From the NCBI GenBank assembly GCA_963973975.1, contig CAXBCF010000003.1, forward strand, positions 62,001-126,000: a stretch of DNA of 64,000 nucleotides, written 5' to 3'. This DNA is from UBA1494_A sp963973975 (GTDB lineage: Bacteria; Bacteroidota; Bacteroidia; Flavobacteriales_E; Vicingaceae). Under the pieces are notes generated by a model that worked only from the letters and a program-made list of their open reading frames with translations, searched no databases and was not told the origin of the DNA. Positions 10,201-16,708 of the stretch are shown piece by piece; position 1 is the first letter of the stretch; each line of letters starts with the position of its first letter. The position numbers and the translations under genes are program-made.

Positions 10201-10308
10201 TGAGTCTATCATTTTTAATTGATAAGTGCATTGAGCAAATGAAGCTTGAGTAATAAACATTGAAAGTATAGCTAAAAGAATCTTAAAGTGTAATTGTTTC
10301 TTTATCAT
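4276..10308 (-). CDS. Giant multidomain secreted protein with T9SS type A sorting domain
   Basis: The protein is 2010 residues from the ATG at 10308. That start gives a clean signal peptide (MIKKQLHFKILLAI...QASFAQ); a longer frame reaches only a TTG at 10353. Order of parts: a CTYQLKMIDSFGDGWNG-type domain, an FN3 repeat, a Cys-containing beta domain, a second FN3, two MAM-like jelly-roll domains (FSEEFD..., FFEDFE...) separated by an FN3, a CARDB-like domain (VVVVENKGTDTL), a right-handed beta-helix region of about 400 residues, two nearly identical 217-residue OB-like repeats, and a C-terminal sorting domain (FSIYPNPTSGDF). It should be exported by Sec and then T9SS to the surface. An adhesin-like role is inferred; no catalytic motif was found. 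Confidence 0.85.
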   Translation of the reverse strand: MIKKQLHFKILLAILSMFITQASFAQCTYQLKMIDSFGDGWNGNQIDIQVGTSNTIYTLVNGFDSTINLTLNTGDSIILNYLGGGSFNNEVSFELYDATLSTIYTSGSGPSTGIAFADTATCPSCLIPSLLNNSNITVNSAELNWTENNSATSWIVQYGLSGFPIGSGIDSLVTSRPFTLSGLNSSTTYDWYVRSICAVGDTSAWSSINSFTTQLQCPIGAVCVTYTAGKIFSDRNFTSLPGSSTCPGSMTLVIPAGNRIDSISTSYSIEAGNGGWMSEQLSRLYSPNTIQGESSLAAGTGNTAGVFSYFRDGLTFANGAIDTVTIQLENGRTFGGSACDSLYNDVVNGSWEVIAYYSSIPACVEPIGLSTNNISSDSAQLNWNEVGTASSWEISYDTSGFTAGNGTQFITSADSLNINGLSANTNYDWYVRSICAIGDTSAWSLVSSFKTLIQGAQGFTCLTGNTSIVFSEEFDAQGSWTGTWGTGATGDTWNIRTGTTGSTNTGPSGAHSGLNYVFFETSGSSSTPISIVSPPIDLTQGSDFAELSFWLHAYGATIGTLNVGIGTSASGPFTTEFSWSGELQTAEIDPWQNVGVNLDSYVGQTIYIQLAYTRGSSFTGDLAIDLMEVSTCLSCVNPSNITFTNIETDETTVNWTQGGLALNWEIEYVLAGAAQGSGTLINVSTNPTTLSSLTSGTSFDVYIRAICGVGDTSGWVGPTTFNTSEAVPFFEDFETFNPGITSNPWPKGWSSSTSSNPRWESEDASGVNENSTGTGPFFDNTTPSTSGGMYIFLETSGGGLNDSADFISPPIFIDSSQSAVELSFWYHMHGADMGNLEVLVDTNGIQTQVAFISGQQQVNQGDSWLQAKTFLNGYQGKSIQLVFRGFRGNGFTSDMSIDDVQIEPLLSNNAGVIDITSPSLPLCPGNITPVVVVENKGTDTLNNVQVFWDVNGVIDSTLFTGTINPGTTANVSLGTVTILASTTYNIKFYTKNPNGLADMLVSDDTLSLLNLSTGLVGNFTINSGQLTGGTNFASFTDFATAVSTLGVCGNIDVDVVANSGPYNEQFLLQNIVGTSASSRITINGNNDTLSFVTSSNERRIVGLSNVSFITLKNLNIVSAGPTFGYGIQMDMGSHDILIDSCNIDISAVTSTSSVNSVGILSSGSLTSPATTGNNASRITISNSRINGGISEGMYYGIRFNGLSTTISDTSIRIVNNEISNFYAYGIYLNHISNSLIEGNDIHRADKQTVTTFYGIYTTGGSSADTANANRIHNSHGSATSLTGASYPIYNSSNDADPTNPNIFVNNLIYDINSNGTIYGIYNSGSDNQAYVNNTISLDHAAATGGITRGIYQTTTAIGITFANNNISITRGGTGVKHGIYLNTNTSVVNSNFNNVYLNSTGSGSQFLGRENATDHLDINAWQVASSLDTNSIDSDPLYVDLINGDLTPTNPDLDGAGSNLGVFVDFFGVIRNNPPDIGAIEFIPPVMIPYYPIGTINTEDNNGVADSLNVVCQTSGTVVGTDRRGNGYELTLIDLSSSSQEGIVVFRTTNLPNYANPTEGDSLLIYGTVSQFNGLTQFEPDSIFVISTGATIPSPIPTSTLDENTESKLLSIQNFVLLDASGTNSYNMRAFNGTDTLLIRVDADTDVNDSLNIPGQELSVGDTICAMIGVGGQFDNSTPFLDGYQIFPSRFADITICRLVPPTVIPFYPIRTINTEDANGVADSLNVVCQTSGTVVGTDRRGNGYEFTLIDISSSSQEGIVVFRSGNLPNYTNPTEGDSLLIYGTVSQFNGLTQFVPDSIFILSSGATVPSPIPTTVLDESTESKLLSIQNFILLDSSLTNSYNMLAYNGTDTLTIRVDADTDVNDSLNLPGVALKVGDTICALIGVGGQFDNSSPFLDGYQIFPSRFTDITICRLSPVGINDAILEDQQFSIYPNPTSGDFTIASSGFNEAAVRLIIRDISGRIITVETILNANSSLRKSFNLNDKAKGIYFISIIDGNQVINQKLTLH
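4562..5863 (-). repeat. Two tandem 651-bp units inside the giant T9SS gene
   Basis: Units 4562-5212 and 5213-5863 are in-frame direct repeats (217 codons each). Long stretches are identical or nearly so in DNA, for example the block beginning cctgatgtttgacatacaac at 5111 and again at 5762. Each unit encodes NTEDxNGVADSLNVVCQTSG through FPSRFxDITICRL. The high nucleotide identity points to a recent duplication or to gene conversion between the copies. Confidence 0.9.
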
Positions 10309-10469
10309 AATATTAAATTTTTTTAAAAAATCTTTATTTATTGGGATTGTCAAATCTAGTTTAAATTTTTGTTAAATAAAAAATTCAATGTTAAATTTAA
10401 CACTTTGGTCGATTTTTATTTAAATTCTATCGAAAATATAAATATGATTTTACCTTTACATTCGAAAAA

Positions 10470-12830
10470 TTGAATTTAATTATGAAGAGCTTATTTAAAA
10501 GGTCGTTGTTCTTTATATTATTTGTAGGTTATTCTCTAATAATCAATGCAAGTTTATCTAACAAAGACATAGATTTTCAGTCTTATTATGATGCATTAGT
10601 TGACTTTGAATGTGTTTTTAATTCATCAAAGGAAGCATTTTTACTTGAAACAGATTTAAATGCATCAAGTTTTGACAGTGAATCGGAGGAAAGTGAAAGT
10701 CATGTGAATCAGACCGCGCCGCTTCTTTTTATTATTTTGGCACTCATTATTGGAGTGGCAACTCGGCAATTCCTCAAAAAAAGTCCTTTTCCGTTTACCG
10801 TTTTACTTCTGATTATAGGAATTTTTCTAGGGCTTTTTAATCGATTGGGGTACTTTGGTGTGTTTACACTTGGAGGCTTTGGTTTTGATTTTTCTGGTTT
10901 TGGAGATTCAATCAACTTTGCCGCTCACATTGATCCTCATTTACTACTTTTTATCTTTTTACCAATTCTCATTTTCGAAGCTTCTTATGCATTGGACTTA
11001 CATACCTTCAAAAAGTCTTCAACAAATGCAATTTTATTAGCTGTTCCTGGAATTTTGATAGCATTGGGACTATCTGCTGCACTAGTGATTGCTTTGAAAT
11101 ATTATGGAATAGCTTTTAGTTTTTGGAATTGGAGTTTAGCATTAATGTTTGGCGCAGTCATAAGTGCTACAGACCCCGTTGCAGTTGTCGCGTTATTGAA
11201 AGAGCTTGGGGCAAGTAAAAAATTGGGAACGCTGATTGAGGGAGAGTCCTTATTAAATGACGGAACAGCCATTGTTTTGTTTATGGTTTTCTTTTTAGGG
11301 ATAACAGGTGAAAGTTCTGATATTCACCCTGTATTAGAGTTTTTTCGTGTTGCTTTTGGAGGGCTATTTATTGGAGTTTTATTTGGATATATCACAATAA
11401 ACTGGATAAAGAATGTAATTAATGATGCTTTAGTTGAAACTGGACTAGTTGTAGCCATGGCGTATTTAACATTCTTCGTTGCTGAGTATTTGTTTCATGT
11501 TTCTGGTGTTTTAGGTTTGGTTGCATTAGGATTAATAATTGGAGGTGTAGGGAGGGCTAGAATTAGTCCACAAGTAGAGCATTTTATGCACCAATTCTGG
11601 GAATTAGCAGGTTTTATTGCAAACTGCTTGATTTTCTTGATTGTTGGAATTGTGGTTGCTGAAAGGAGTGTTTTTAGTTATTATGATTTTCTAGTTCTAG
11701 GTATTTTATATGTTGGTATTCATGTTGTTAGAGCAATCGTTTTGCTTTTGCTTTACCCCATCATGAAAAGATCCGGGTATGGATTAAGTTTTAGTGAAGC
11801 ACTTGTTGTATGGTATGGTGCCTTGCGTGGAGCAATTGCATTAGCTTTAGCATTAATTGTTGCGGGGGTTGATGATCAATTTATCTCAAAACAAATAAAA
11901 GATCAGTTTTTATTTTATACAGCTGGAATTGTTACATTGACTCTTTTAATCAATGCTTCTACAATCAAGTACCTTGTGAATGCACTTGGTTTGACAAAAA
12001 TTAGTTCAGCAAAAAGCTTGATGCTGAAAAATGCAAGAGAATACCTTTATGATACTACCTCAAATCAGATAGAAAGGCTGCAGTCTGAACGCTATATAAG
12101 AAATGCTAACTGGAAACAAGTAAGTCAATATTTACCGAAACATGGCTTAAATAATATTATTAACGAGGTGGAGGATAAGGCCGCTATATCAGAGTTGCGT
12201 AAACAATTTTTAGAAGCTGAGAAAAGCAGTTATTGGCATCAATTTCAAGATGGTTTGTTAAGTCCTTTGGGAGTTAAAATATTGAGTGATAATATAAGTA
12301 GCTTGCTAGATTTAGGAGGGTCTGTTCCCCTTACCAGCCGTAAAGATTTAGAAGAAAGTTGGCAGATTCCACCATTATTAAATAAGGTGAGTAATTGGCC
12401 TTATTTAGGATCTTTTGCAAAAAAGTGGTATTTAAGCAGGTTATCATTAAGCTATGATTGTGCCATGAGTCTTGTAATTGCTCAAAATGAAGCTTTGATG
12501 TTAGTAGAAAATATGGAAGAATCAGGGAAAGAAGACATGGAGTTATTGAATAGAATTAGAGACGAAATCAATGAGAATAAAATTGAAGGTCAAACTTTTC
12601 TTAGAAATTTAAAAAAGAACTACCCAGATATCTATGAAGCAGTTTCAACTAATCAAGCCATTTGTTCATTATTAAATTACGAAGGGAAAACGATACAGCG
12701 ACTTCAAAAAAGAGGAAGAATAGATGAAGAAGAGGCAAATAGAATGAAAAAATCCATTGAAAATCGCCTAAAGCGTTTACAGAAAAATCCTCCTTCAATT
12801 TCGGAGAAAGTGATTGCCAAAAAAAGCTAA
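10470..12830 (+). CDS. CPA1-type Na+/H+ antiporter with long cytoplasmic tail
   Basis: This 786-residue protein has an N-terminal hydrophobic segment (possible signal peptide), a short Ser/Glu-rich stretch, about 12 membrane segments (residues ~85-520) and a charged C-terminal tail of about 260 residues. The ion-binding signature of CPA1 exchangers is clear: SATDPVAVVALLKELG followed by GESLLNDGTAIVLF, where the Asp and Asn-Asp residues are central to cation/proton exchange. The GALRGAIALALAL segment near residue 450 is also typical. The overall plan resembles long NhaP/SOS1-like antiporters. ATG 10482 is an alternative start 4 codons later. It stands alone on the plus strand. A second antiporter, NhaD, lies 4 kb away, which fits a sodium-rich habitat. 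Confidence 0.92.
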   Translation: MNLIMKSLFKRSLFFILFVGYSLIINASLSNKDIDFQSYYDALVDFECVFNSSKEAFLLETDLNASSFDSESEESESHVNQTAPLLFIILALIIGVATRQFLKKSPFPFTVLLLIIGIFLGLFNRLGYFGVFTLGGFGFDFSGFGDSINFAAHIDPHLLLFIFLPILIFEASYALDLHTFKKSSTNAILLAVPGILIALGLSAALVIALKYYGIAFSFWNWSLALMFGAVISATDPVAVVALLKELGASKKLGTLIEGESLLNDGTAIVLFMVFFLGITGESSDIHPVLEFFRVAFGGLFIGVLFGYITINWIKNVINDALVETGLVVAMAYLTFFVAEYLFHVSGVLGLVALGLIIGGVGRARISPQVEHFMHQFWELAGFIANCLIFLIVGIVVAERSVFSYYDFLVLGILYVGIHVVRAIVLLLLYPIMKRSGYGLSFSEALVVWYGALRGAIALALALIVAGVDDQFISKQIKDQFLFYTAGIVTLTLLINASTIKYLVNALGLTKISSAKSLMLKNAREYLYDTTSNQIERLQSERYIRNANWKQVSQYLPKHGLNNIINEVEDKAAISELRKQFLEAEKSSYWHQFQDGLLSPLGVKILSDNISSLLDLGGSVPLTSRKDLEESWQIPPLLNKVSNWPYLGSFAKKWYLSRLSLSYDCAMSLVIAQNEALMLVENMEESGKEDMELLNRIRDEINENKIEGQTFLRNLKKNYPDIYEAVSTNQAICSLLNYEGKTIQRLQKRGRIDEEEANRMKKSIENRLKRLQKNPPSISEKVIAKKS

Positions 12831-12866
12831 TCTTAATAAATTAATTTAGTATAAGAGAAAATTATG

Positions 12867-12941
12867 TGAGCCATACTGGATTCGAACCAGTGACCCCTAC
12901 CCTGTCAAGGTAGTGCTCTAAACCAACTGAGCTAATGGCTC
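12867..12941 (-). tRNA. tRNA-Val (anticodon GAC)
   Basis: This is a full 75-nt cloverleaf on the minus strand: 7-bp acceptor GAGCCAT/ATGGCTC, D-stem GCTC/GAGC, anticodon stem CTACC/GGTAG with loop TTGACAG (anticodon GAC, read as valine), 5-nt variable loop, T-arm ACTGG-TTCGAAT-CCAGT, discriminator A. CCA is not encoded. It decodes GUC/GUU. Confidence 0.95.
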
Positions 12942-12960
12942 TCTAAAAATGCAAAAATAA

Positions 12961-12988
12961 AAAAAGTCCTTTGAATAAAGGACTTTTT
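12961..12988. terminator. Bidirectional hairpin terminator between the tRNA remnant and tRNA-Val(GAC)
   Basis: A perfect 12-bp stem (AAAAAGTCCTTT / AAAGGACTTTTT, 4-nt loop) has A- and T-runs at its ends, so it could stop transcription from either side. On the minus strand it follows the tRNA remnant as a normal tRNA terminator would. Confidence 0.75.
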
Positions 12989-12989
12989 T

Positions 12990-13022
12990 GTGTGGGCGAT
13001 GAGGGATTCGAACCCCCGACCC
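12990..13022. repeat. Direct repeat copy 1: tRNA-Val 3' end
   Basis: These 33 bp are identical to 13334-13366, 344 bp away. They cover 3' flank, acceptor 3' strand and T-arm of tRNA-Val(UAC). The two copies flank the GIY-YIG gene in the manner of the tRNA-derived ends of an integrated element. Confidence 0.85.
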
Positions 13023-13053
13023 TCCCGATGCAAGATCGGGATGCTCTGAATCA
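12993..13053 (-). pseudogene. Truncated tRNA-Val-like remnant (3' part)
   Basis: On the minus strand the D-loop end, D-stem 3' half (GAGC), an anticodon-arm-like hairpin, a 5-nt variable region, a full T-arm and the acceptor 3' half ATCGCCC plus A are present. The 5' acceptor strand and the first D-stem half are missing; the sequence begins right after the stop codon of the GIY-YIG gene. The T-arm and acceptor are identical to tRNA-Val(UAC). The anticodon arm is a 7-bp hairpin with a 5-nt loop (TCCCGAT-CTTGC-ATCGGGA), which cannot present a normal 7-nt anticodon loop. It cannot form a cloverleaf alone, so it is not a functional tRNA. Confidence 0.8.
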
Positions 13054-13055
13054 AG

Positions 13056-13304
13056 TTATTGACTATCGATTAATCGTTTAATCATTATTTTACTTTTCCA
13101 ACTTTTAATTTTTTTCTCCTTTAGGATCGCTAGTGTTTTGGTTGGGAATTGTTCAGTATATACAACTTTCCAATCTTTTGATTTAGCGGTAAATTCCTTA
13201 TGATTAGTAAGATGGTCTTTCAATCTGCTTTCAACCTCTTGAGATGAACCAATATAGAAACAATCAAGTTTCTCTGAATGTAATATGTATACAAAATAGG
13301 ACAT
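13056..13304 (-). CDS. GIY-YIG (URI-type) small nuclease
   Basis: The 82-residue protein begins MSYFVYILHSEKLDCFYIGSS. The VYI...YIG pair is the GIY-YIG motif, and the Arg in SRLKDHL plus the later Glu-Lys region complete the small single-domain URI pattern. Such stand-alone domains are common in Bacteroidota and are presumed nucleases, but their substrates are unknown. The ATG at 13304 directly follows the T-run of the terminator of tRNA-Val(UAC), and the stop codon directly precedes a tRNA remnant, so the gene fills the whole gap between two tRNA copies. There is no room for a separate promoter or a good ribosome-binding site, so expression may depend on read-through from the tRNA. Confidence 0.85.
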   Translation of the reverse strand: MSYFVYILHSEKLDCFYIGSSQEVESRLKDHLTNHKEFTAKSKDWKVVYTEQFPTKTLAILKEKKIKSWKSKIMIKRLIDSQ

Positions 13305-13332
13305 AAAAAAAGCCAGAGCTTTTTACTCTGGC
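13305..13332 (-). terminator. Terminator of tRNA-Val(UAC)
   Basis: On the minus strand, GCCAGAG-TAAAAAG-CTCTGGC (13332-13312) is followed by seven T (13311-13305), starting 4 nt after the tRNA. The T-run touches the ATG of the GIY-YIG gene. Confidence 0.85.
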
Positions 13333-13333
13333 A

Positions 13334-13366
13334 GTGTGGGCGATGAGGGATTCGAACCCCCGACCC
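13334..13366. repeat. Direct repeat copy 2: 3' end of tRNA-Val(UAC)
   Basis: This is the 33-bp partner of 12990-13022, here part of the intact tRNA. Confidence 0.85.
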
Positions 13367-13411
13367 CCTCGGTGTAAACGAGGTGCTCTGAACCAACTGA
13401 GCTAATCGCCC
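13337..13411 (-). tRNA. tRNA-Val (anticodon UAC)
   Basis: This is a full 75-nt cloverleaf: acceptor GGGCGAT/ATCGCCC, D-stem GCTC/GAGC, anticodon stem CCTCG/CGAGG with loop TTTACAC (anticodon TAC), 5-nt variable loop, T-arm with TTCGAAT loop, discriminator A, no encoded CCA. It reads GUA/GUG. It is the parent of the remnant at 12993-13053. Confidence 0.95.
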
Positions 13412-13470
13412 CAATTTTGGGAGTGCAAATATAATGGAATTACTAAATCATCCAACACTTTATTGAAAAT

Positions 13471-14688
13471 TTAGAGAATTTCTGCAACAATAAAAGTACT
13501 GCCTCCTACATAGATCAGGTCATTGCTATTCGCATTGGCTTTTGCAGCTGCAAAAGCACTGCCTACAGAATCAAATAAAACACCTTTTAATCCGAGTTTT
13601 TGGGCTTCATTTTTTAAAGTTTCGGCATTCAATGCTCTTGGAATGGAAGCACTGCAGAAGTAATAGTGCGCATTTTTAGGAAATAAGTGAAGTAATTCTA
13701 ACCAGTTTTTATCCTTTACAAAACCAATAACAAAATGAACTTGATTGTACTTTTCTTCTAATAATTGCTGGATGACGATTTGAAGTCCTTCTTTATTGTG
13801 TGCCGTATCGGTAATAGTTAGTGGACTTTCATTTAAAACTTCATAGCGCCCCCTCAAACCTGTTGTTTTGCTAACTTGTTTTAAACCATTCTCAAGTTGC
13901 GGAAAACTGATCAACCAACCAAGTTTTCTCACTATTAACCAAGCTTGAAATACTGTTCTTAAATTTTCAGTTTGGTAGTGCCCTTTTAAGTCTGAATTTA
14001 TTGAAATGTTTGTTGTTATTTTTTCAGCAAAATAGATGGAAGCATTTTTTTCTTCTGCTATTGTTTCAAACAACTTTTTTTGACCAGAATCATTTCCGAT
14101 AACAATAGGAGTGTCTTTCTTTATGATTCCTGCTTTTTCAAAAGCAATTTTATCAAGACTATCTCCGAGTAATTCGGTATGATCCATCCCTATGTTAGTA
14201 ATAATACTCAATTCGGGGTTGATGACATTTGTGGAATCCAATCTTCCACCCAAACCGGTTTCTATTATTGCAATATCTACTTTTTCTTCAGCAAAATGAT
14301 GAAATGCTAAAGCAACAGTCCACTCGAAAAAAGAAGGTTGGATGGATTTGAATTTTTCAAAATAGTTTTCTACAAAATCGATTACTTTTTCCTCAGAAAT
14401 TACAATACCATTGATGCGAATTCGTTCTCTAAAATCTTTTAAATGAGGCGAAGTGTATAAACCTGTTTTATATCCTGCTTCTTGAAATGCTGCTGCAAGC
14501 ATGTGAGAAGTAGAGCCTTTTCCATTTGTGCCAGCAACGTGAATGCTTTTAAAATTGTGTTGAGGTTGACCAAGAATTTCGCAAAGATTAAGCGTGTTTT
14601 TTAAATCTTTTTTGAATGCAACATTACCATCTCTTTGGAACATTGGCAATTGGCTAAACAAAAAGTCTAGCGTTTCCTGATAATTCAT
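13471..14688 (-). CDS. folC: Folylpolyglutamate synthase / dihydrofolate synthase
   Basis: The 405-residue protein belongs to the Mur ligase superfamily. The P-loop HVAGTNGKGSTSHMLA lies near residue 51. It is followed by GLYTSPHLKDFRERI, GLGGRLDSTNV and NIGMDHTELLG, all hallmarks of FolC. The enzyme adds glutamate to dihydropteroate and to folates, using ATP. Length is normal and the start ATG is followed by the usual NYQETLDFLFSQLP helix. It is the last gene of the ExbB/ExbD/TonB run; its start is 2 nt from the TonB-like gene stop. It ends 60 nt before tRNA-Val(UAC). Confidence 0.95.
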   Translation of the reverse strand: MNYQETLDFLFSQLPMFQRDGNVAFKKDLKNTLNLCEILGQPQHNFKSIHVAGTNGKGSTSHMLAAAFQEAGYKTGLYTSPHLKDFRERIRINGIVISEEKVIDFVENYFEKFKSIQPSFFEWTVALAFHHFAEEKVDIAIIETGLGGRLDSTNVINPELSIITNIGMDHTELLGDSLDKIAFEKAGIIKKDTPIVIGNDSGQKKLFETIAEEKNASIYFAEKITTNISINSDLKGHYQTENLRTVFQAWLIVRKLGWLISFPQLENGLKQVSKTTGLRGRYEVLNESPLTITDTAHNKEGLQIVIQQLLEEKYNQVHFVIGFVKDKNWLELLHLFPKNAHYYFCSASIPRALNAETLKNEAQKLGLKGVLFDSVGSAFAAAKANANSNDLIYVGGSTFIVAEIL

Positions 14689-14690
14689 TG

Positions 14691-15476
14691 TTAATTCAAG
14701 ATGAAAATGAAAGTCATTGTTCCTTTTTGCTCTTCTGCAGCATCAGGATTGGCATTAAATTTAGTTTGCATTGCTGCATCTTTAGCCTTTTTGTATAATT
14801 GAGAATTGGTGGTGGTAGAGCCTCTAGCTCCAGGTGTTGCCCTCAATACCTTTCCATATTTGTCAACTATGATATCCACTACCACTTTTCCTTCTTCTTG
14901 TGAGTTGTCCTTAATAGGAGGAGAACTCATTAAGCTTCTGCCAGCTAGAGAAAATTGTGTTCCATTTCCTTGACCTCCTCCTTGGTAACTGTTGCTGTTT
15001 GGATCGCCATTTATATCACCTTGATCTCCTACCTTATCTGTTGTTCCATCGCCACCACCTGCTTGATTTTTATTGGTGTTCCACTTATTCATTGCTTCGC
15101 TTAAGTTTTTATCAGGCTTTGGTTCTTCTTTCACCACGACTTGTTCTTCTTCTTTTTTTTGCTCCTTCTTTTCATCAATGGACGGCGTTTCTTCAATATC
15201 TTGTGTAATGATATCCTCTTCAATAGCTTCAACAGGTGTTGGAGTCTCAGGATTTATTTCACTAGGAGTATTTTCAGTTTGCTCAGAAGGGGTAGTTGGG
15301 TTTTCACTTTGCATGCCCATGTCTGTTGTCCCGAAATTAATGGTAATTCCCTCTTCTTCAGGTGGAGGAATCATGTATTTTAGCCCAAAAAAAACAAATA
15401 GGATTATAAGTAAAACGTGTATCAGTACGCTTACTGCTATTCCAATTCGCTTATTTTTATCTTCTATGAATTCCAA
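14691..15476 (-). CDS. TonB-like energy transducer
   Basis: This 261-residue protein has a short cytoplasmic start, a single membrane segment at residues ~12-33 (VSVLIHVLLIILFVFFGL) and a long periplasmic Pro/Glu/Thr-rich linker. A Gly/Asn-rich stretch follows, then a TonB-type C-terminal fold (VVVDIIVDKYGKVLRATPG ... FNANPDAAEEQKGTMTFIF). The His in the membrane segment is characteristic of TonB/TolA. It lies directly after ExbD-like and ExbB-like genes, with 1-nt gaps, and should pass proton-motive energy to outer-membrane receptors. The C-terminal domain is less conserved than in classical TonB, as is usual in this Bacteroidota subgroup. Confidence 0.85.
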   Translation of the reverse strand: MEFIEDKNKRIGIAVSVLIHVLLIILFVFFGLKYMIPPPEEEGITINFGTTDMGMQSENPTTPSEQTENTPSEINPETPTPVEAIEEDIITQDIEETPSIDEKKEQKKEEEQVVVKEEPKPDKNLSEAMNKWNTNKNQAGGGDGTTDKVGDQGDINGDPNSNSYQGGGQGNGTQFSLAGRSLMSSPPIKDNSQEEGKVVVDIIVDKYGKVLRATPGARGSTTTNSQLYKKAKDAAMQTKFNANPDAAEEQKGTMTFIFILN

Positions 15477-15477
15477 A

Positions 15478-15870
15478 TTAACTGGCTTTAGTAGCGAGAA
15501 CCATTCTAAATTTATTCCTACTGGCGATGTCCATAATTTTCACTGCTTCTTCAACAGGAATGGTTTTGTCAACGTGAAGAATAATTGAATTTTCTTCATT
15601 ATTTCCCATTTTTTTAATGAGCATTGGCTCAATAAATTCAAATTGCACTTTTTCTTTGTCAATATAATAATCTAGTTCTTTAGTCACAGAAACTGAAACA
15701 GTTTGAGGTGCTAAGGTTTTACTTGAACTACTTGGTAACAATAATTTCAAGGCATTTGGACTAACTAGTGTTGAAGTCAACATGAAAAAAATCAATAAAA
15801 GAAACACAATATCCGTCATTGACGACATATTGAAATTGGGACTTACTTTATTTCTCGATTTTATTGCCAT
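15478..15870 (-). CDS. ExbD/TolR family protein
   Basis: This 130-residue protein has a short N-terminal cytoplasmic part, one membrane segment (MSSMTDIVFLLLIFFMLTST, about residues 16-36) with the conserved Asp of the proton path, and a periplasmic domain. Length and order match ExbD/TolR. It lies between the ExbB-like and TonB-like genes with 1-nt spacing on both sides, consistent with a single complex in the inner membrane. Confidence 0.93.
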   Translation of the reverse strand: MAIKSRNKVSPNFNMSSMTDIVFLLLIFFMLTSTLVSPNALKLLLPSSSSKTLAPQTVSVSVTKELDYYIDKEKVQFEFIEPMLIKKMGNNEENSIILHVDKTIPVEEAVKIMDIASRNKFRMVLATKAS

Positions 15871-15871
15871 T

Positions 15872-16585
15872 TTATTTCGCAGGTTCGTTTAGAATATCTA
15901 AAAACTCAGTTGTTCTGGCTTCCATTTTAAAAACCACTTTTTCTACTTTAGCTACTAAAAGGTTGTAGCCAATAAAAGCCACAATACCAACAATTAAACC
16001 TGCAACTGTTGTGACCATGGCAGTGTAAATTCCTTCAGAAAGCATTTCTACGTCGATGTTTCCACCTGCTGAAGCCATTTGGTGAAAAGCCAAAATCATC
16101 CCAATAACAGTACCTAAAAACCCTATCATTGGTGCAGCTCCTGAAATAGTGGCAAGTGTTGCCAATCCTTTTTCCAGCTTAAATAGCTCCAATTTCCCTG
16201 TGTTTTCTATTGCTGCAGCAATGTCGTTTAAGGGTTTGCCGATTCTGTTAACCCCTTTTTCAATCATCTTAGCAATGGGTGTTGCATTTGATTTGCAAAG
16301 AGATCGTGCGGCCTCTAGTTTTCCATCGTGAATAAAATCTTTTATTTCATTCATAAAGTTGATGTCTTCGTTTCCAGCTTTTTTAATTGTCATATAGCGT
16401 TCTATAAAAATATAGACTGCAATAATGGATAAGATAAACAAGGTCAACATAATTATAATTCCCCCTGTTCCACCAGAGCTTATCAATTCCATGATCGATA
16501 ATGTTTTTTCAACAGGAACTTCAGAATTTGCTAGAGAATCAGCACCTTCAGATAGATTTATTTGACAAAAAATTGGTGTAGCCAT
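15872..16585 (-). CDS. ExbB/TolQ/MotA family proton channel
   Basis: This 237-residue protein has a periplasmic N-terminus, a first membrane helix at ~45-63, a cytoplasmic loop, and two further helices that contain the family signature GAAPMIGFLGTVIGMILAF and AMVTTVAGLIVGIVAFIGYNLL. The conserved Thr residues in the second and third helices that line the proton channel are present. With the ExbD-like and TonB-like genes that follow it forms an energy-transducing complex. A 123-nt gap, which contains an imperfect hairpin near 16647-16673, separates it from the upstream nhaD gene, so it may have its own promoter. Confidence 0.93.
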   Translation of the reverse strand: MATPIFCQINLSEGADSLANSEVPVEKTLSIMELISSGGTGGIIIMLTLFILSIIAVYIFIERYMTIKKAGNEDINFMNEIKDFIHDGKLEAARSLCKSNATPIAKMIEKGVNRIGKPLNDIAAAIENTGKLELFKLEKGLATLATISGAAPMIGFLGTVIGMILAFHQMASAGGNIDVEMLSEGIYTAMVTTVAGLIVGIVAFIGYNLLVAKVEKVVFKMEARTTEFLDILNEPAK

Positions 16586-16708
16586 TTGCTTTTAGATTGT
16601 TTTTTTAATAGGTCTAAATTAAATGAAACCTCCGCTTATGAAATTGTCGCACAAGCTAACTTGTAAACAGCGAAATGTTAGTCTTATTATATATAGAGAA
16701 GAGAAAAG

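Noticed and set aside
13220..13414. Minus-strand open frame of 64 codons over tRNA-Val(UAC) (MGRLAQLVQSTSF...)
   Set aside because: It is a translation of the tRNA gene and its terminator. The peptide RGSGVRIPHRP comes from the T-arm and is a known type of artefact.
15073..15588. Plus-strand open frame of 171 codons opposite the TonB-like and ExbD-like genes
   Set aside because: It is antisense to two well-supported genes and its Ser/Val/Ile-rich composition follows from their codon use.
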